Assembly (NCBI GenBank): GCA_013178295.1
Contig: JABLWW010000007.1
Span: 1 to 64,000 of the forward strand
From: Anaerolineae bacterium
Lineage (GTDB): Bacteria; Chloroflexota; Anaerolineae; Anaerolineales; Anaerolineaceae
Direction: 5' to 3'
Length of the DNA stretch: 64,000 nt
The notes beneath the pieces were generated by a model, which did no database searches, had not been told where the DNA came from, and saw nothing but the letters and a program-made list of their open reading frames with translations. Both the position numbers and the translations under genes were made by a program. Below, piece by piece: positions 8,091 through 18,233 of this stretch (the stretch's first letter is position 1; every line of letters starts with the position of its first letter).

Positions 8091-9062
8091 ATGACCACCA
8101 TGACCATGCGTGAAGCAATCTCTCAGGCTTTGTGGGAAGAAATGGAACGCGACCCTGATGTCTTCATCCTGGGGGAAGAAGTCGGCGTTTGGGGCGGCAC
8201 GTATGCGGTTACCAAAGGCTTTTACGACCACTTTGGTGCTGATCGTGTCCGCGACACACCAATTGCTGAGGCTGTGATCGTTGGCGCTGCAATCGGTGCC
8301 GCCATGGCTGGCTTGCGCCCCGTAGCTGAACTGATGACCATCAACTTTGCATTTTCCGCCATGGATCACATTGTTAACGAGGCGGCAAAAATGCACTATA
8401 TGTTCGCCGGGCAAATGATTCTGCCGCTCGTCATCCGCACAGTCGGCGGGGGTGGACGTCAGCTCGCCGCCACACATTCGCAAACCCCCGATGCTGTCTT
8501 TGCTCACTTTCCAGGTCTCAAGGTAGTGGCACCGGGAACACCCGCCGATGCAAAAGGATTGCTCAAAGCCTCGATTCGCAGCAATGACCCGATCTTCTTC
8601 ATTGAACATGCCACGCTCTATCAGACACGGGGAGAGGTGCCCGAAGGTGATTACACCATACCCATTGGGAAATCCATCATTCAGCGGCAGGGAAAAGATG
8701 TAACCATTGTCACCTACAGCAAAATGCTGGAAGTTTCACAAAAAGCCGCTGACCAGCTGGCAAAAGAGGGTATCGAAGCAGAAATCATTGATTTGCGTAC
8801 TCTGCGCCCTCTAGACATGGAACCAGTCATTGCTTCTTTCAAGAAAACCAACCGCGCCGTCATCGTTGAAGAAGGCTGGCTTTCGTACGGAGTAGGCGCT
8901 GAAATCAGCGCCCGCATTTACGAAGAGGCTTTTGATTACGTGGACGCCCCCATCAAACGGGTAGCCCAAAAAGAAGTGCCGCTTCCTTATAACCGTACAC
9001 TCGAACAAATGGCATTACCGCAGGTCGCAGATGTCATCAATGCTGTCAAGGAGGTGTTATAA
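8091..9062 (+). CDS. pdhB: Pyruvate dehydrogenase E1 component, beta subunit
   Basis: A 323-residue E1 beta subunit. Family blocks visible are FILGEEVGVWGGTYAVTKGF, the DTPIAEAVIVGAAIGAAMAG segment next to ThDP, and the transketolase C-terminal part with IDLRTLRPLD and VIVEEGWLSYGVGAEI. The ATG at 8091 has AAAGGAG eight bases upstream. The open frame could begin 18 bases earlier, inside the end of pdhA, but that start lacks a site. It forms the alpha2beta2 E1 with the upstream product. Confidence 0.93.
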   Translation: MTTMTMREAISQALWEEMERDPDVFILGEEVGVWGGTYAVTKGFYDHFGADRVRDTPIAEAVIVGAAIGAAMAGLRPVAELMTINFAFSAMDHIVNEAAKMHYMFAGQMILPLVIRTVGGGGRQLAATHSQTPDAVFAHFPGLKVVAPGTPADAKGLLKASIRSNDPIFFIEHATLYQTRGEVPEGDYTIPIGKSIIQRQGKDVTIVTYSKMLEVSQKAADQLAKEGIEAEIIDLRTLRPLDMEPVIASFKKTNRAVIVEEGWLSYGVGAEISARIYEEAFDYVDAPIKRVAQKEVPLPYNRTLEQMALPQVADVINAVKEVL

Positions 9063-9063
9063 A

Positions 9064-10314
9064 ATGGCAGAAACCGTTACCATGCCCAAGCTCGGCTTTG
9101 ACATGGCGGAAGGCACACTTGTCCGCTGGGTAAAGTCTGTTGGTGAGTCAGTGCAAAAAGGAGATGTGCTTGCCGAAATCGAAACAGACAAAGCCACCGT
9201 TGAGGTTGAATCATCCTTCGGCGGGGTCATGGCACAACATCTGGTAGAGGAGGGAGCAATCGTGCCTGTGGGAGCAGCGATCGCCGTCATTACCGCCGAA
9301 GGAGAAGCTTATACACCTGTTGCACCCACCCCTTCTGAAAGTGCTCCGCCCGCAACACCAGATGAAGCCGCCATCCCATCACAGACAACTCTCCCCTCCC
9401 CCGAACCAGCTGCCACTGTGCCAGCTTCCCCTCTTGCAAAAAGAATGGCTCGCGAAAACCAGTTAGATATCCGCACCATCAAGGGAAGCGGACCAGGAGG
9501 GCGCGTTGTCCGCCGGGATATTGAACAATATCTGGTTGCCCGCTCGACTGCACCAGCAACCGTCCGAAAAGAATTAGCAGGCATATCAGCCCCGCCGCCA
9601 CCGATGGCTACGAGTATCTCTCAGCCGCCAGCCGATCAGATCATCACGCCCGATAAACTCCGCCGTGCCATCAGCCGCAGAATGCAGCAAGCAAAGCAGC
9701 AAATTCCCCATTTCTACATCACCCATGAATACGATGTCGAAGCACTCATGAATCTACGCAAGGAAATTAACCGCACGCTCCCAGACGAGCAAAAAGTATC
9801 GGTAAATGATTTCATCGTTAAAGCAACCGCCCTCTCCCTGCGCCAATTCCCAGCATTAAATGCTTCGCTATCAAACGATCAAATTATCCGCCATGGGCAT
9901 ATCCACATTGGCATTGCCGTTTCCTTGGAAAATGGGTTAATAACGGTGGTGTGCAGAGACGCCGATCAAAAACCGTTGCGCCTGATTTCGCAAGAAGTCA
10001 AAGAAATGGCTGCCAGAGCGCGAGAGGGTAAAGTGCGCCCGGAGGAAATCGAAGGCTCAACCTTTTCCATCAGCAATCTGGGGATGTACGATGTGGAACA
10101 TTTCATTGCTATCGTCAACCCGCCGGAAGCAGCCATTCTGGCAGTTGGCTCTGCACGCCAACAACCGGTTGTCGTCAATGGCGAGCTAAAAGTAGGCACA
10201 CGCCTGAAAGCAACCCTCTCCGCAGACCATCGCCTCACGGATGGGGCAGAAGCAGCAAAATTCTTACAAACGCTGGCATACTACATTGAAAACCCGCTCC
10301 AAATTCTGATTTAG
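9064..10314 (+). CDS. pdhC: Dihydrolipoamide acyltransferase (PDH E2)
   Basis: A 416-residue E2 core protein. One lipoyl domain covers residues 1-80, with EIETDKATVEVES and the lipoylated Lys43. A Pro/Ala-rich linker follows, then the peripheral subunit-binding domain (ASPLAKRMARENQLDIRTI, about 122-160), a second linker, and the catalytic domain from about 195. The catalytic domain ends with SADHRLTDGAEAAKFL, which holds the His-Asp active-site motif. The start has AAGGAGG upstream and lies one base after the pdhB stop. No E3 (lpd) gene follows; the next gene is convergent. E3 must be supplied from elsewhere. Confidence 0.94.
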   Translation: MAETVTMPKLGFDMAEGTLVRWVKSVGESVQKGDVLAEIETDKATVEVESSFGGVMAQHLVEEGAIVPVGAAIAVITAEGEAYTPVAPTPSESAPPATPDEAAIPSQTTLPSPEPAATVPASPLAKRMARENQLDIRTIKGSGPGGRVVRRDIEQYLVARSTAPATVRKELAGISAPPPPMATSISQPPADQIITPDKLRRAISRRMQQAKQQIPHFYITHEYDVEALMNLRKEINRTLPDEQKVSVNDFIVKATALSLRQFPALNASLSNDQIIRHGHIHIGIAVSLENGLITVVCRDADQKPLRLISQEVKEMAARAREGKVRPEEIEGSTFSISNLGMYDVEHFIAIVNPPEAAILAVGSARQQPVVVNGELKVGTRLKATLSADHRLTDGAEAAKFLQTLAYYIENPLQILI

Positions 10315-10328
10315 GCAACCGCAGCGGC

Positions 10329-12746
10329 TCAATTGCCGTACAGGTGCTGATAGATATACGCAAACTCAACAATCTGTTGAACATATCGGCGCGTTTCGGC
10401 ATAGCGAATGACCTCAAGAAACAGATCGGGATCATCGCCGGCAATATCGCTCCACTCTTGCATCTCCCTGCCTGCCCCGGCGTTATATGCGGCAAGAGCT
10501 TTGTAAACATTCCCGCCAAAAATGGTGCGCTGCTGTGCCAGATAATACACCCCCAGGCGAATGCTGACGTTCGGACGGTCAAGATCGTCTGCTGTGAAGT
10601 TTGCAGGGTAGCCCAGCTTACTCGCAATGTCTTGCCCGGTGGCAGGCATTATCTGCATGACCCCGCGCGCCCCGGCAACAGACCCCGCAAAGCCATCAAA
10701 AAAGCTCTCCTGACGAATGAGTGCGAAAAGCAGAAAAGGATGAAAGTTTTCGCGTTTCGCTGCATCCAACACCATGTCTTTATAGTACAAGCCAAAGCGT
10801 ATATGGTTAAAATATAGCGGCGCAGCCAGCAGACGGTTTTCTCCAACCTGAGCCAAATCAAGAATCTGCCGGCTCAGCAAAATTGCCTGACGGTAAAACC
10901 CAAGCTCAAGCACATGATTGAGCAGGCGGTAGCAATTTACCGGGTCGCCTTTAATTTCCTCACGCAATTGATCAAACAGGGCATCCGCCTCTCGATACAT
11001 CCCCAGCTCCCAGAGTGCATCTGCAGCCAGCACACGTCTGTCCGAGGCAAGAGCACCCAGCCCAGAAAGGTCTGTATTAGCTTCAAGCACAAATGTCGAA
11101 CGAAACCAGCTCTCTGCCTGTTTGCGTTCCTCATCCAAGTCAACCGTCAAGTTATATTTTTCGGTAAGACTGAATGGCTTTTTGCCTTCCAGAGCCTCCG
11201 CAGCCCGCTCGCTGTAATACCCCATCGGGTCTGCCTGAGCAGCTTTTTCCCAATATGAACGCGCATTGGCAATATCTCCCTGCGCATCCAGCGTTTTAGC
11301 AATCCAGTAATATGCTGCAGCAGAGTCGCCTGTCTCGGTAGCCAGCACCAGTGCACGCTGAAAGATGATTTGCGCCGGACCATATTCCATCAAGCGATAA
11401 CGGGTAACGCCCGCCAGAAACAGCCCCCGATAGCTTAACGAATCTGCCGGGTACTCTGTAATCATCCGCTCCCAAGTAGCGGCTGCGTCCGCCAGATTAC
11501 CAGCGCGTTCCAGCAAACGCCCTGCCTGATACAAAAACGAGCCAGCCTGATCGGCAGTGGGATACAAACTAACAAATTGTAAAAGTTCGTTGGCAGCGCT
11601 CTGATAGCGCTGCAAGTGAAACCACAATGTGAAGACCTTATCCTCCCAGGCATCAATCCAGAAACGATCCCCCGCATGATCCTGTATCAACGCGTTCCAC
11701 TCTACAATGGCACTCTCATAATCGCCAATTGCCTGATGAGCTAACCCTTTATAGTAATGGGCAGTACCATCATGCACCGGTGTAGCATCCAGATAGCGCT
11801 TAAACGCATCAATCGCCAGCCCATACTGTCGAGCAAAATAATTCACCAGCCCGCGGTCAATATCATCCACTGGCACGCCAGCCTCAACCAGCGCCACCAG
11901 CGCAGAATATGAGTCATACGCTTTGGGATAATTCTCAACCGCATCCATAAAACGGGCATAAGCTTGATCGGCTTCGCCCAACGCCAGATATATGCGCCCC
12001 ATAAGCAGGTCCATCTGGGCTTTGGTATAGTCATCTGTCGTATTCTGATAAATATCCATATACCTGCGTAAGGCATTCTCGTTATCCCCCAATGCCGCAT
12101 ACTGATTTGCAACCTTGATCTGCAGCCCAATCTGCGCTGCCCCACTGGCGACGAGTTTAGCCGCCTCATACGCTTCGATCGCTTTCTGCAAATCTCCCAT
12201 TGCAGCAAATTCATCCCCGCGTAGTTCAAGCACATAGGCATCCAGAACACCCGGCTTCAAGCTGGCATAATTTCCATACGCTTCAGCTGCCTGCTGGTGA
12301 TTCCCAAGCGCAGAAAAACACTGTCCCAAAAAGAACGCCGCATTGGCACGGTGACTGCTATCAGGATAATATTCGATCACAGTGATCAGCGCCTGCGTGG
12401 CTTCCTGATATTTCCTGAGCAGGTAATTTGCATGTCCCACTCCTACCAATGCAGCCGCCCTTGTCTCACTATCGGCAGCGCCCTCATAAGCGATCTGATA
12501 TTCCTGCAATGCCCTTTCATAATCCCCATAAAAAATATATCTGTCGGCTTGTTCAATCCGCACAGCAGGAAGAGGCGTGGGCAGCGGTGTAGGAGTAGCC
12601 GTTGGTTGCGGCGTAGGTGATTTAGATGAACCTTCAGGCGGAGAGGAAACACCCTCGCCTGCAAAGGGAGGCGCAATCGGGTTGGTAAACGTACAAGCAA
12701 AGGAAAAAACCAATAATGCTGTAAGCAAGCATACACGTCTTAACAT
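10329..12746 (-). CDS. TPR-repeat lytic transglycosylase lipoprotein (Slt70-like)
   Basis: An 805-residue exported protein. The N terminus is basic and hydrophobic and ends SFAC (Cys18), a weak lipobox. A Ser/Pro/Thr-rich spacer follows. Residues about 60-650 are a long run of TPR-like helical repeats, for example YERALQEYQIAYEGA and AAFFLGQCFSALGNHQQAAEAY. The C-terminal 130 residues are an SLT domain with catalytic Glu680 in ALIRQESFF, then GVMQIMPATGQ and ALAAYNAGAG. It probably cleaves peptidoglycan at the cell surface during growth or envelope remodelling. It is convergent with pdhC; only 14 bases separate the two stops. Confidence 0.88.
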   Translation of the reverse strand: MLRRVCLLTALLVFSFACTFTNPIAPPFAGEGVSSPPEGSSKSPTPQPTATPTPLPTPLPAVRIEQADRYIFYGDYERALQEYQIAYEGAADSETRAAALVGVGHANYLLRKYQEATQALITVIEYYPDSSHRANAAFFLGQCFSALGNHQQAAEAYGNYASLKPGVLDAYVLELRGDEFAAMGDLQKAIEAYEAAKLVASGAAQIGLQIKVANQYAALGDNENALRRYMDIYQNTTDDYTKAQMDLLMGRIYLALGEADQAYARFMDAVENYPKAYDSYSALVALVEAGVPVDDIDRGLVNYFARQYGLAIDAFKRYLDATPVHDGTAHYYKGLAHQAIGDYESAIVEWNALIQDHAGDRFWIDAWEDKVFTLWFHLQRYQSAANELLQFVSLYPTADQAGSFLYQAGRLLERAGNLADAAATWERMITEYPADSLSYRGLFLAGVTRYRLMEYGPAQIIFQRALVLATETGDSAAAYYWIAKTLDAQGDIANARSYWEKAAQADPMGYYSERAAEALEGKKPFSLTEKYNLTVDLDEERKQAESWFRSTFVLEANTDLSGLGALASDRRVLAADALWELGMYREADALFDQLREEIKGDPVNCYRLLNHVLELGFYRQAILLSRQILDLAQVGENRLLAAPLYFNHIRFGLYYKDMVLDAAKRENFHPFLLFALIRQESFFDGFAGSVAGARGVMQIMPATGQDIASKLGYPANFTADDLDRPNVSIRLGVYYLAQQRTIFGGNVYKALAAYNAGAGREMQEWSDIAGDDPDLFLEVIRYAETRRYVQQIVEFAYIYQHLYGN

Positions 12747-12893
12747 GACCCTCTTATATCGAAGGTTTCACAAAGTGTCAATACCCCAGCCCATGCCCCA
12801 TGTCCGCCAACATAATTATGAGGTCTCCACCCTTTGAGCAGGCTTATAAAGAGGACTATTCTACTACTTTGCACTAACATTCAGAAATTTTTA

Positions 12894-12923
12894 TTGACAA
12901 AACTGCATCTTGTTTGCTATAAT
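12894..12923 (+). promoter_or_regulatory. Consensus promoter of the ilv-leu operon
   Basis: A perfect TTGACA (12894-12899) lies 18 bases before a perfect TATAAT (12918-12923). Transcription would start near 12930, about a dozen bases before the leader-peptide ATG. Confidence 0.88.
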
Positions 12924-12942
12924 AATGAGCAATTATTACCTT

Positions 12943-13053
12943 ATGAACGCTTTTCTGCTCTCCCTTATTATTGTCCTTATTATTGTGGTTCTCGTTCTTG
13001 AGAGCCAAATACCGGTTGGGATGGCAGAAGCGGTCGCCAGAGGTAAAGTTTAG
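12943..13053 (+). CDS. ilvL: ilv operon leader peptide (Leu/Ile/Val-rich attenuator peptide)
   Basis: A 36-codon reading frame lies between the promoter and a terminator. Residues 5-19 read [15 protein letters not shown], so 14 of 15 are branched-chain amino acids. This is the signature of a transcription-attenuation leader. When charged Leu, Ile or Val tRNAs are scarce, the ribosome should stall in codons 5-19 (12955-12999). That would favour an alternative RNA structure that opens the downstream terminator. There is no strong ribosome binding site; the transcript would have a very short 5' end. The nine downstream genes make exactly these three amino acids. The peptide itself probably has no other role. 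Confidence 0.9.
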   Translation: MNAFLLSLIIVLIIVVLVLESQIPVGMAEAVARGKV

Positions 13054-13108
13054 AGCAGTAATCCGTAAAATTGCAAAAAGCCACCCAACCAAAACGGGTG
13101 GCTTTTTT
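13018..13108 (+). terminator. ilv attenuator: candidate antiterminator arm and terminator
   Basis: The terminator stem is GCCACCC (13080-13086) with GGGTGGC (13096-13102), extended by A and T runs (13075-13079, 13103-13108). Inside the leader frame, GGGATGGC (13018-13025) can pair with GCCACCC with one bulged A, forming a competing antiterminator. Upstream, GGTTCTC (12987-12993) and GAGAGCC (13000-13006) form a further hairpin at the stall zone. The terminator is plain from the sequence. The switching is inferred. Confidence 0.85.
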
Positions 13109-13138
13109 GTATCTCATCAAATACCTAGGAGAAACACA

Positions 13139-14806
13139 ATGCGCTCAAACATCATTAAGACTGGAATCGAACGAGCACCACACCGCTCACTCCTTAAAGC
13201 CGTCGGCGTCAGCGACGCGGACATGTCCAAGCCTTTTGTTGCTATTGTCAATTCTTATACAGACATCATTCCCGGTCATGTCCATTTGCAGAGCTTTGCC
13301 AAAATTGTCAAAGACGCCGTCCGCGCCGCCGGTGGCGTCCCATTTGAATTCAACACCATTGGGGTGGATGACGGTATTGCGATGGGACATGCAGGGATGA
13401 AATTCTCACTCCCTTCACGGGAGCTTATTGCGGACAGCGTGGAAACCATGATCGAGGCGCATCAGTTTGATGGCATGGTCTGCATCCCAAACTGCGATAA
13501 GATCATTCCCGGCATGCTTATGGCAGCCATGCGCCTCAACATCCCTGCTATTTTTGTCTCGGGCGGCGCAATGCCCGCCGGACGGCTGGCGGATGGGCGC
13601 ATTGTGGATCTCATCTCCGTTTTTGAAGGTGTTGGCTCCTACAAAAGCGGCAAAATCAATGCAGAACAGCTTAAAGCCATTGAAGATGTAGCCTGTCCTG
13701 CCTGCGGATCGTGCTCAGGCTTGTTCACTGCCAACAGCATGAACTGTTTGATGGAAGCTCTGGGAATCGCCCTTCCATACAACGGCACAGCTTTGGCTCT
13801 TTCACCCGAACGTGAACAGATGGCTGCTCACGCTGGTAGCCTGATTATGGAATTAATAGCCAAACAAATCACTCCCCGTCAGATCATCACTCAGGAAGCG
13901 TTGGACGACGCATTTGCGCTTGATATGGCAATGGGCGGGTCAACCAATACCGTCTTGCACACTCTGGCAATTGCCAGTGAAGGAGGTATTTCCTATCCGC
14001 TTGAACGCATCAGCGCCATCGCACAGCGCATTCCCCATCTGTGCAAGGTCAGCCCGTCTGGTCAATGGCATATCGAAGACGTACATCGCGCCGGAGGTGT
14101 CCCAGCCATCTTGAATGAAATCCAGAGCGGTTGTGGTGCGCTGCACATGGATCGCCTCACCGTCAGCGGAAAAACCTTGAGTCAGTCCATTGCAGGTGCG
14201 CACATTAGGGATGAAGAGGTCATTCGCCGCTTCAACAATCCTCATTCCGCGCAGGGTGGGCTTGCCATCCTGTTCGGAAACTTGGCACCCTGCGGATCAG
14301 TTGTCAAAACAGGCGGCGTCAACCCCAACATGCGGCATTTTACGGGGCCAGCTCATATTTACGAATCACAGGATGAAGCCTTGTCAGGCATCCTGGCAGG
14401 TGAGATCAAAGCAGGTGAAGTTGTTGTCATTCGTTATGAAGGACCAAAAGGCGGTCCAGGGATGCAGGAGATGCTCAGCCCAACCAGCGCCATCATGGGA
14501 ATGGGACTGGGAGATGAGGTGGCACTGATCACTGATGGGCGCTTTTCGGGAGGAACGCGCGGCGCATGTGTAGGGCACGTATCCCCTGAAGCAGCAGCTG
14601 GTGGGCCTATTGCTGCCATCCGAAACGGCGACATCATCGAGATTGACCTCGAAAAACGCACGCTCAACGTACAGCTATCTGACCAGGAAATTCAATCCCG
14701 CTTGAAAGCATTACCTCCTTTCACCCCCAGAACACAAAGCCCCTGGCTCAGGCGGTACGCTCATTTCGTCACCAGCGCGGATACAGGCGCCGTGCTGAAG
14801 TATTGA
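13139..14806 (+). CDS. ilvD: Dihydroxy-acid dehydratase
   Basis: A 555-residue iron-sulfur dehydratase that makes the 2-keto acids of valine and isoleucine from the dihydroxy acids. Cluster ligands and conserved blocks are visible: [40 protein letters not shown], and GGRSGGTRG-like [23 protein letters not shown] near the C terminus. The ATG at 13139 has TAGGAG upstream. The open frame continues back through the attenuator, which is not coding. It is the first structural gene of the operon. Confidence 0.96.
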   Translation: MRSNIIKTGIERAPHRSLLKAVGVSDADMSKPFVAIVNSYTDIIPGHVHLQSFAKIVKDAVRAAGGVPFEFNTIGVDDGIAMGHAGMKFSLPSRELIADSVETMIEAHQFDGMVCIPNCDKIIPGMLMAAMRLNIPAIFVSGGAMPAGRLADGRIVDLISVFEGVGSYKSGKINAEQLKAIEDVACPACGSCSGLFTANSMNCLMEALGIALPYNGTALALSPEREQMAAHAGSLIMELIAKQITPRQIITQEALDDAFALDMAMGGSTNTVLHTLAIASEGGISYPLERISAIAQRIPHLCKVSPSGQWHIEDVHRAGGVPAILNEIQSGCGALHMDRLTVSGKTLSQSIAGAHIRDEEVIRRFNNPHSAQGGLAILFGNLAPCGSVVKTGGVNPNMRHFTGPAHIYESQDEALSGILAGEIKAGEVVVIRYEGPKGGPGMQEMLSPTSAIMGMGLGDEVALITDGRFSGGTRGACVGHVSPEAAAGGPIAAIRNGDIIEIDLEKRTLNVQLSDQEIQSRLKALPPFTPRTQSPWLRRYAHFVTSADTGAVLKY

Positions 14807-14845
14807 TTGTTATTATCAATAGTTTTATATGAGGAGTATAGAAAA

Positions 14846-16543
14846 ATGTTACGAACAGGCGCTCAGATCATTTGGGAAACTTTGATACGAGAAGGTGTCG
14901 AAATTGTCTTTGGCTTTCCCGGTGGTAACACAATACCGATTCACGATGCAATGCTTGAATACCCTATTCGCCATGTGCTTGGAAGACATGAACAGGGAAT
15001 AACCCACATGGCTGACGGCTATGCACGCGCCGGGCAAAAACTGGGGGTCGCGCTGGCAACTTCAGGACCGGGTGCGACAAACATGATCACAGGTATTGCA
15101 ACCGCAATGATGGACTCGTCTCCCATCCTATGCATCACAGGGCAAGTCATGAGCCGCTTTGTTGGCTATGACGCCTTCCAGGAAACCGACATGACTGGTG
15201 TCACACTTCCTATCACCAAGCATAATTACCTGGTTACCAACACACATGATATTGGCAGGGTGTTGCGTGAAGCCATCTTCATCGCTCGTAGCGGGCGCCC
15301 CGGCCCGGTGCTGGTAGATATCACCAAAGACGCCCAGCAGGCTAGCATTGACTGGACGCCAGACGACAGCCCTATTCAGCTGGCTGGCTACCGCCCTCAC
15401 CCTTCTCCAATGCCCGATAAAGTAGAACAGGCAATACAACTGATCAACGAAGCCAAAAGACCAGTCATTCTCGCCGGACACGGTGTTCTTCTCAGCAAAG
15501 CAATGCAAGAGTTGCGCATGTTTGCTGAAAAAGCACAAATTCCAGTCGCTGTTACCTTGTTAGGCATTGGTTCATTTCCGGCAAGTCATCCCCTCAACCT
15601 TGGGATGATGGGAATGCATGGCGAGGCATGGGTAAATAAAGCTATTCAACAGGCGGACCTGTTGCTTGCTTTTGGTATGCGCTTTGATGACCGCGCCACA
15701 GGCACCACCCACACCTACGCGCCGAAAGCAAAAAAGGTGCACATTGATATTGACTTAACCGAAATCAACAAGAATGTCAAAGTGGACATCGGACTGGTCG
15801 CTGATCTCAAAGAAACACTGCAGGCAATGCTGCCACACCTCAAGGAAAATAATCATGATGAATGGCTAAGTCTTATCAACGAGATGAAAGGGGAAAGTGC
15901 CGTGCGTGACATTCAGAATCTGCCCGACAATGGACATCTATACGCTGCCCATGTCATCAATGACATCTGGCGTATCACAAATGGCAAGGCGCTGGTCGTT
16001 ACCGACGTTGGACAGCATCAGATGTGGACTGCCCAATACTACCACCATGATGAACCATATAACCTGATTACATCAGGCGGGTTAGGAACAATGGGATTCG
16101 GGCTGCCCGCTGCCATTGGTGCTAAGTTTGCCTGCCCAGAAAAAGAGGTCTGGCTGGTCGCGGGCGATGGCGGTTTCCAGATGACACAGGCAGAGCTGTC
16201 TACAGCCGCGCAGGAGGGCATCAAAGTCAATGTCGCTATCATCAACAACGGATATCTCGGCATGGTGCGGCAATGGCAGGAGTTCTTTTACGACCGCCGC
16301 TATGCCGCCACTCCTATGCGCGGACCCGACTTTGTCAAGATAGCTGAAGCGCATGGGTTGCTAGGCATCCGAGTAACACAAAGAAGCGAAGTTGAAGCTG
16401 CTGTGCGCAAAGCCCAGCAAACCGAAGGAACAGTGGTCATTGATTTCCGTGTAGAAAAGGAGGATGCTGTTTACCCCATGGTGCCTGCCGGTGCTTCCCT
16501 AGACAACATGATCCGCCGCCCCATCCCAGAAGCATCCAAGTAG
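14846..16543 (+). CDS. ilvB: Acetolactate synthase, large subunit
   Basis: A 565-residue ThDP enzyme that condenses pyruvate with pyruvate or 2-ketobutyrate. The catalytic Glu49 lies in GRHEQG. The ThDP/Mg motif is VAGDGGFQMTQAELSTAAQEGIKV...NNGYLGMVRQWQ, where the W-Q segment is typical of true acetohydroxyacid synthases. GAGGAG precedes the ATG at 14846. It is paired with the regulatory subunit gene ilvN immediately downstream. Confidence 0.95.
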   Translation: MLRTGAQIIWETLIREGVEIVFGFPGGNTIPIHDAMLEYPIRHVLGRHEQGITHMADGYARAGQKLGVALATSGPGATNMITGIATAMMDSSPILCITGQVMSRFVGYDAFQETDMTGVTLPITKHNYLVTNTHDIGRVLREAIFIARSGRPGPVLVDITKDAQQASIDWTPDDSPIQLAGYRPHPSPMPDKVEQAIQLINEAKRPVILAGHGVLLSKAMQELRMFAEKAQIPVAVTLLGIGSFPASHPLNLGMMGMHGEAWVNKAIQQADLLLAFGMRFDDRATGTTHTYAPKAKKVHIDIDLTEINKNVKVDIGLVADLKETLQAMLPHLKENNHDEWLSLINEMKGESAVRDIQNLPDNGHLYAAHVINDIWRITNGKALVVTDVGQHQMWTAQYYHHDEPYNLITSGGLGTMGFGLPAAIGAKFACPEKEVWLVAGDGGFQMTQAELSTAAQEGIKVNVAIINNGYLGMVRQWQEFFYDRRYAATPMRGPDFVKIAEAHGLLGIRVTQRSEVEAAVRKAQQTEGTVVIDFRVEKEDAVYPMVPAGASLDNMIRRPIPEASK

Positions 16544-16608
16544 GAATTTATTGTCGTGCAAATGAAAAGCAATTTCCTCGTGTATTCAGCATCATAAGAG
16601 AGGTTGAC

Positions 16609-17136
16609 ATGCAACACACTTTAGTAACACTTGTGGAAGATAAACCTGGTACCCTGAATCGGGTAGCCTCACTTTTTCGCCGACGTGGTTTTAACATTGA
16701 ATCACTCACCGTTGGACATACCGATATACCCGGCGTCTCGCGCATGACCATTGTCATGGATTGCGACCAGGAGAGCGCCAAACGGCTTGCTGCATATTTG
16801 TACAAACTGATTAACGTCATTCAGGTCGAGGACCTGACCGCAAAACCGATGGTCAGCCGCGACCTGGCAATGATCAAGGTCAACACCTCTGCCGAGAACC
16901 GCGCAGAAATCATGCAGTATGTGGAAATATTCCGCGCTCACATCATTGATATCAGCAACACTTCGATCATTATCGAAATCACTGGTGATGAAGAAAAGAT
17001 CAATGGTTTTATTGACGTCCTGCGCCCTCTTGGAATTATTGAGATGGTACGCACTGGCATGGTTGCGATGGCGCGCGGTGCCACATCTCTGATTAGCAAC
17101 AACGGAAAGCTACTCAACGAACTGATTTCAGCGTAA
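16609..17136 (+). CDS. ilvN: Acetolactate synthase, small (regulatory) subunit
   Basis: A 175-residue protein with an N-terminal ACT domain (HTLVTLVEDKPGTLNRVASLFRRRGFNIESLTVG), which binds valine for feedback control. The C-terminal domain (MIKVNTSAENRAEIMQYVEIFRAHIIDIS) activates the large subunit. Length is normal for the IlvN/IlvH type. It sits 65 bases after ilvB, with AGAGG before the ATG. Confidence 0.95.
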   Translation: MQHTLVTLVEDKPGTLNRVASLFRRRGFNIESLTVGHTDIPGVSRMTIVMDCDQESAKRLAAYLYKLINVIQVEDLTAKPMVSRDLAMIKVNTSAENRAEIMQYVEIFRAHIIDISNTSIIIEITGDEEKINGFIDVLRPLGIIEMVRTGMVAMARGATSLISNNGKLLNELISA

Positions 17137-17174
17137 TATAATACATTTTTACATCACAAAGGAGAGAAATTATC

Positions 17175-18233
17175 ATGGCAAAATATATGTTTGGAGATGT
17201 TGAAGAAGAAGTTGTAACTAGAGATGAGTTTCCTCTTGAAAAAGCCCGCCAGGTGCTAAAAGATGAGACCATTGCCGTCCTCGGTTACGGTGTTCAGGGT
17301 CCAGCGCAAGCTTTGAACATGCGCGATAACGGCATCAACGTGATTGTGGGGCAAAAACCAGAAGATACCAGTTACTGGGAAAAAGCCATTCAGGATGGAT
17401 GGGTTCCGGGCAAAACCCTTTTCTCACTTCAGGAAGCCGCCGAGCGCGGCACTATCATCCAGTACCTGGTTTCGGACGCTGCCCAGATGATTATGTGGCC
17501 AGAGATCAAGCCTCGTCTCAAAAAGGGCGACGCTCTGTACTTTTCACATGGTTTCTCCATCGTGTACAAGGATCAAACCCATGTGATCCCCCCTGAATAT
17601 GTTGATGTCATCATGGTTGCCCCAAAAGGCTCTGGGCGCAGTGTGCGCGCCAACTTTCTGGCAGGCAGCGGTATCAACAGCAGTTACGCTGTCCATCAGG
17701 ATTATACCGGACGCGCTCTCGAAAGAACGCTCGCCTGTGGTATCGCCATCGGTTCAGGTTTTCTTTTCCCAACCACTTTTCAGCTTGAGGTGTACAGCGA
17801 CCTGACAGGCGAACGCGGTATACTAATGGGCGCATTGGCTGGCGTCATGGAAGCCCAATACAACGTCCTGCGCAAAAACGGACACTCCCCCAGCGAGGCT
17901 TTCAACGAAACAGTGGAAGAGCTCACCCAAAGTCTGATCCGCCTGGTGGCTGAAAACGGAATGGACTGGATGTACGCCAACTGTAGCGCAACCGCTCAGC
18001 GTGGGGCATTGGACTGGAAAGATGTATTCCGCGACGCAGTAGCACCCGTATTTGACCGGCTCTACGCCTCAGTGGCATCTGGAGAAGAAACTCGTATTGT
18101 CATTGAAGCCAACAGCAAACCAGACTATAAAGAACGCCTGGAAGCAGAATTAAAACAAATTCGCGAATCCGAAATGTGGCGTGCAGGAAAAACCGTTCGA
18201 TCCTTAAGACCAGAAAATTGGAGAAAATCATGA
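17175..18233 (+). CDS. ilvC: Ketol-acid reductoisomerase (fungal/mitochondrial-like sequence type)
   Basis: A 352-residue NADPH-dependent reductoisomerase. The nucleotide motif is [17 protein letters not shown]. Metal and substrate blocks follow in [33 protein letters not shown] and the C-terminal [17 protein letters not shown]. Several blocks ([45 protein letters not shown]) recall, from memory, the Ilv5 type of fungal mitochondria more than the common bacterial class I form. It is nevertheless embedded in a bacterial operon and overlaps leuA by four bases. Confidence 0.94.
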   Translation: MAKYMFGDVEEEVVTRDEFPLEKARQVLKDETIAVLGYGVQGPAQALNMRDNGINVIVGQKPEDTSYWEKAIQDGWVPGKTLFSLQEAAERGTIIQYLVSDAAQMIMWPEIKPRLKKGDALYFSHGFSIVYKDQTHVIPPEYVDVIMVAPKGSGRSVRANFLAGSGINSSYAVHQDYTGRALERTLACGIAIGSGFLFPTTFQLEVYSDLTGERGILMGALAGVMEAQYNVLRKNGHSPSEAFNETVEELTQSLIRLVAENGMDWMYANCSATAQRGALDWKDVFRDAVAPVFDRLYASVASGEETRIVIEANSKPDYKERLEAELKQIRESEMWRAGKTVRSLRPENWRKS

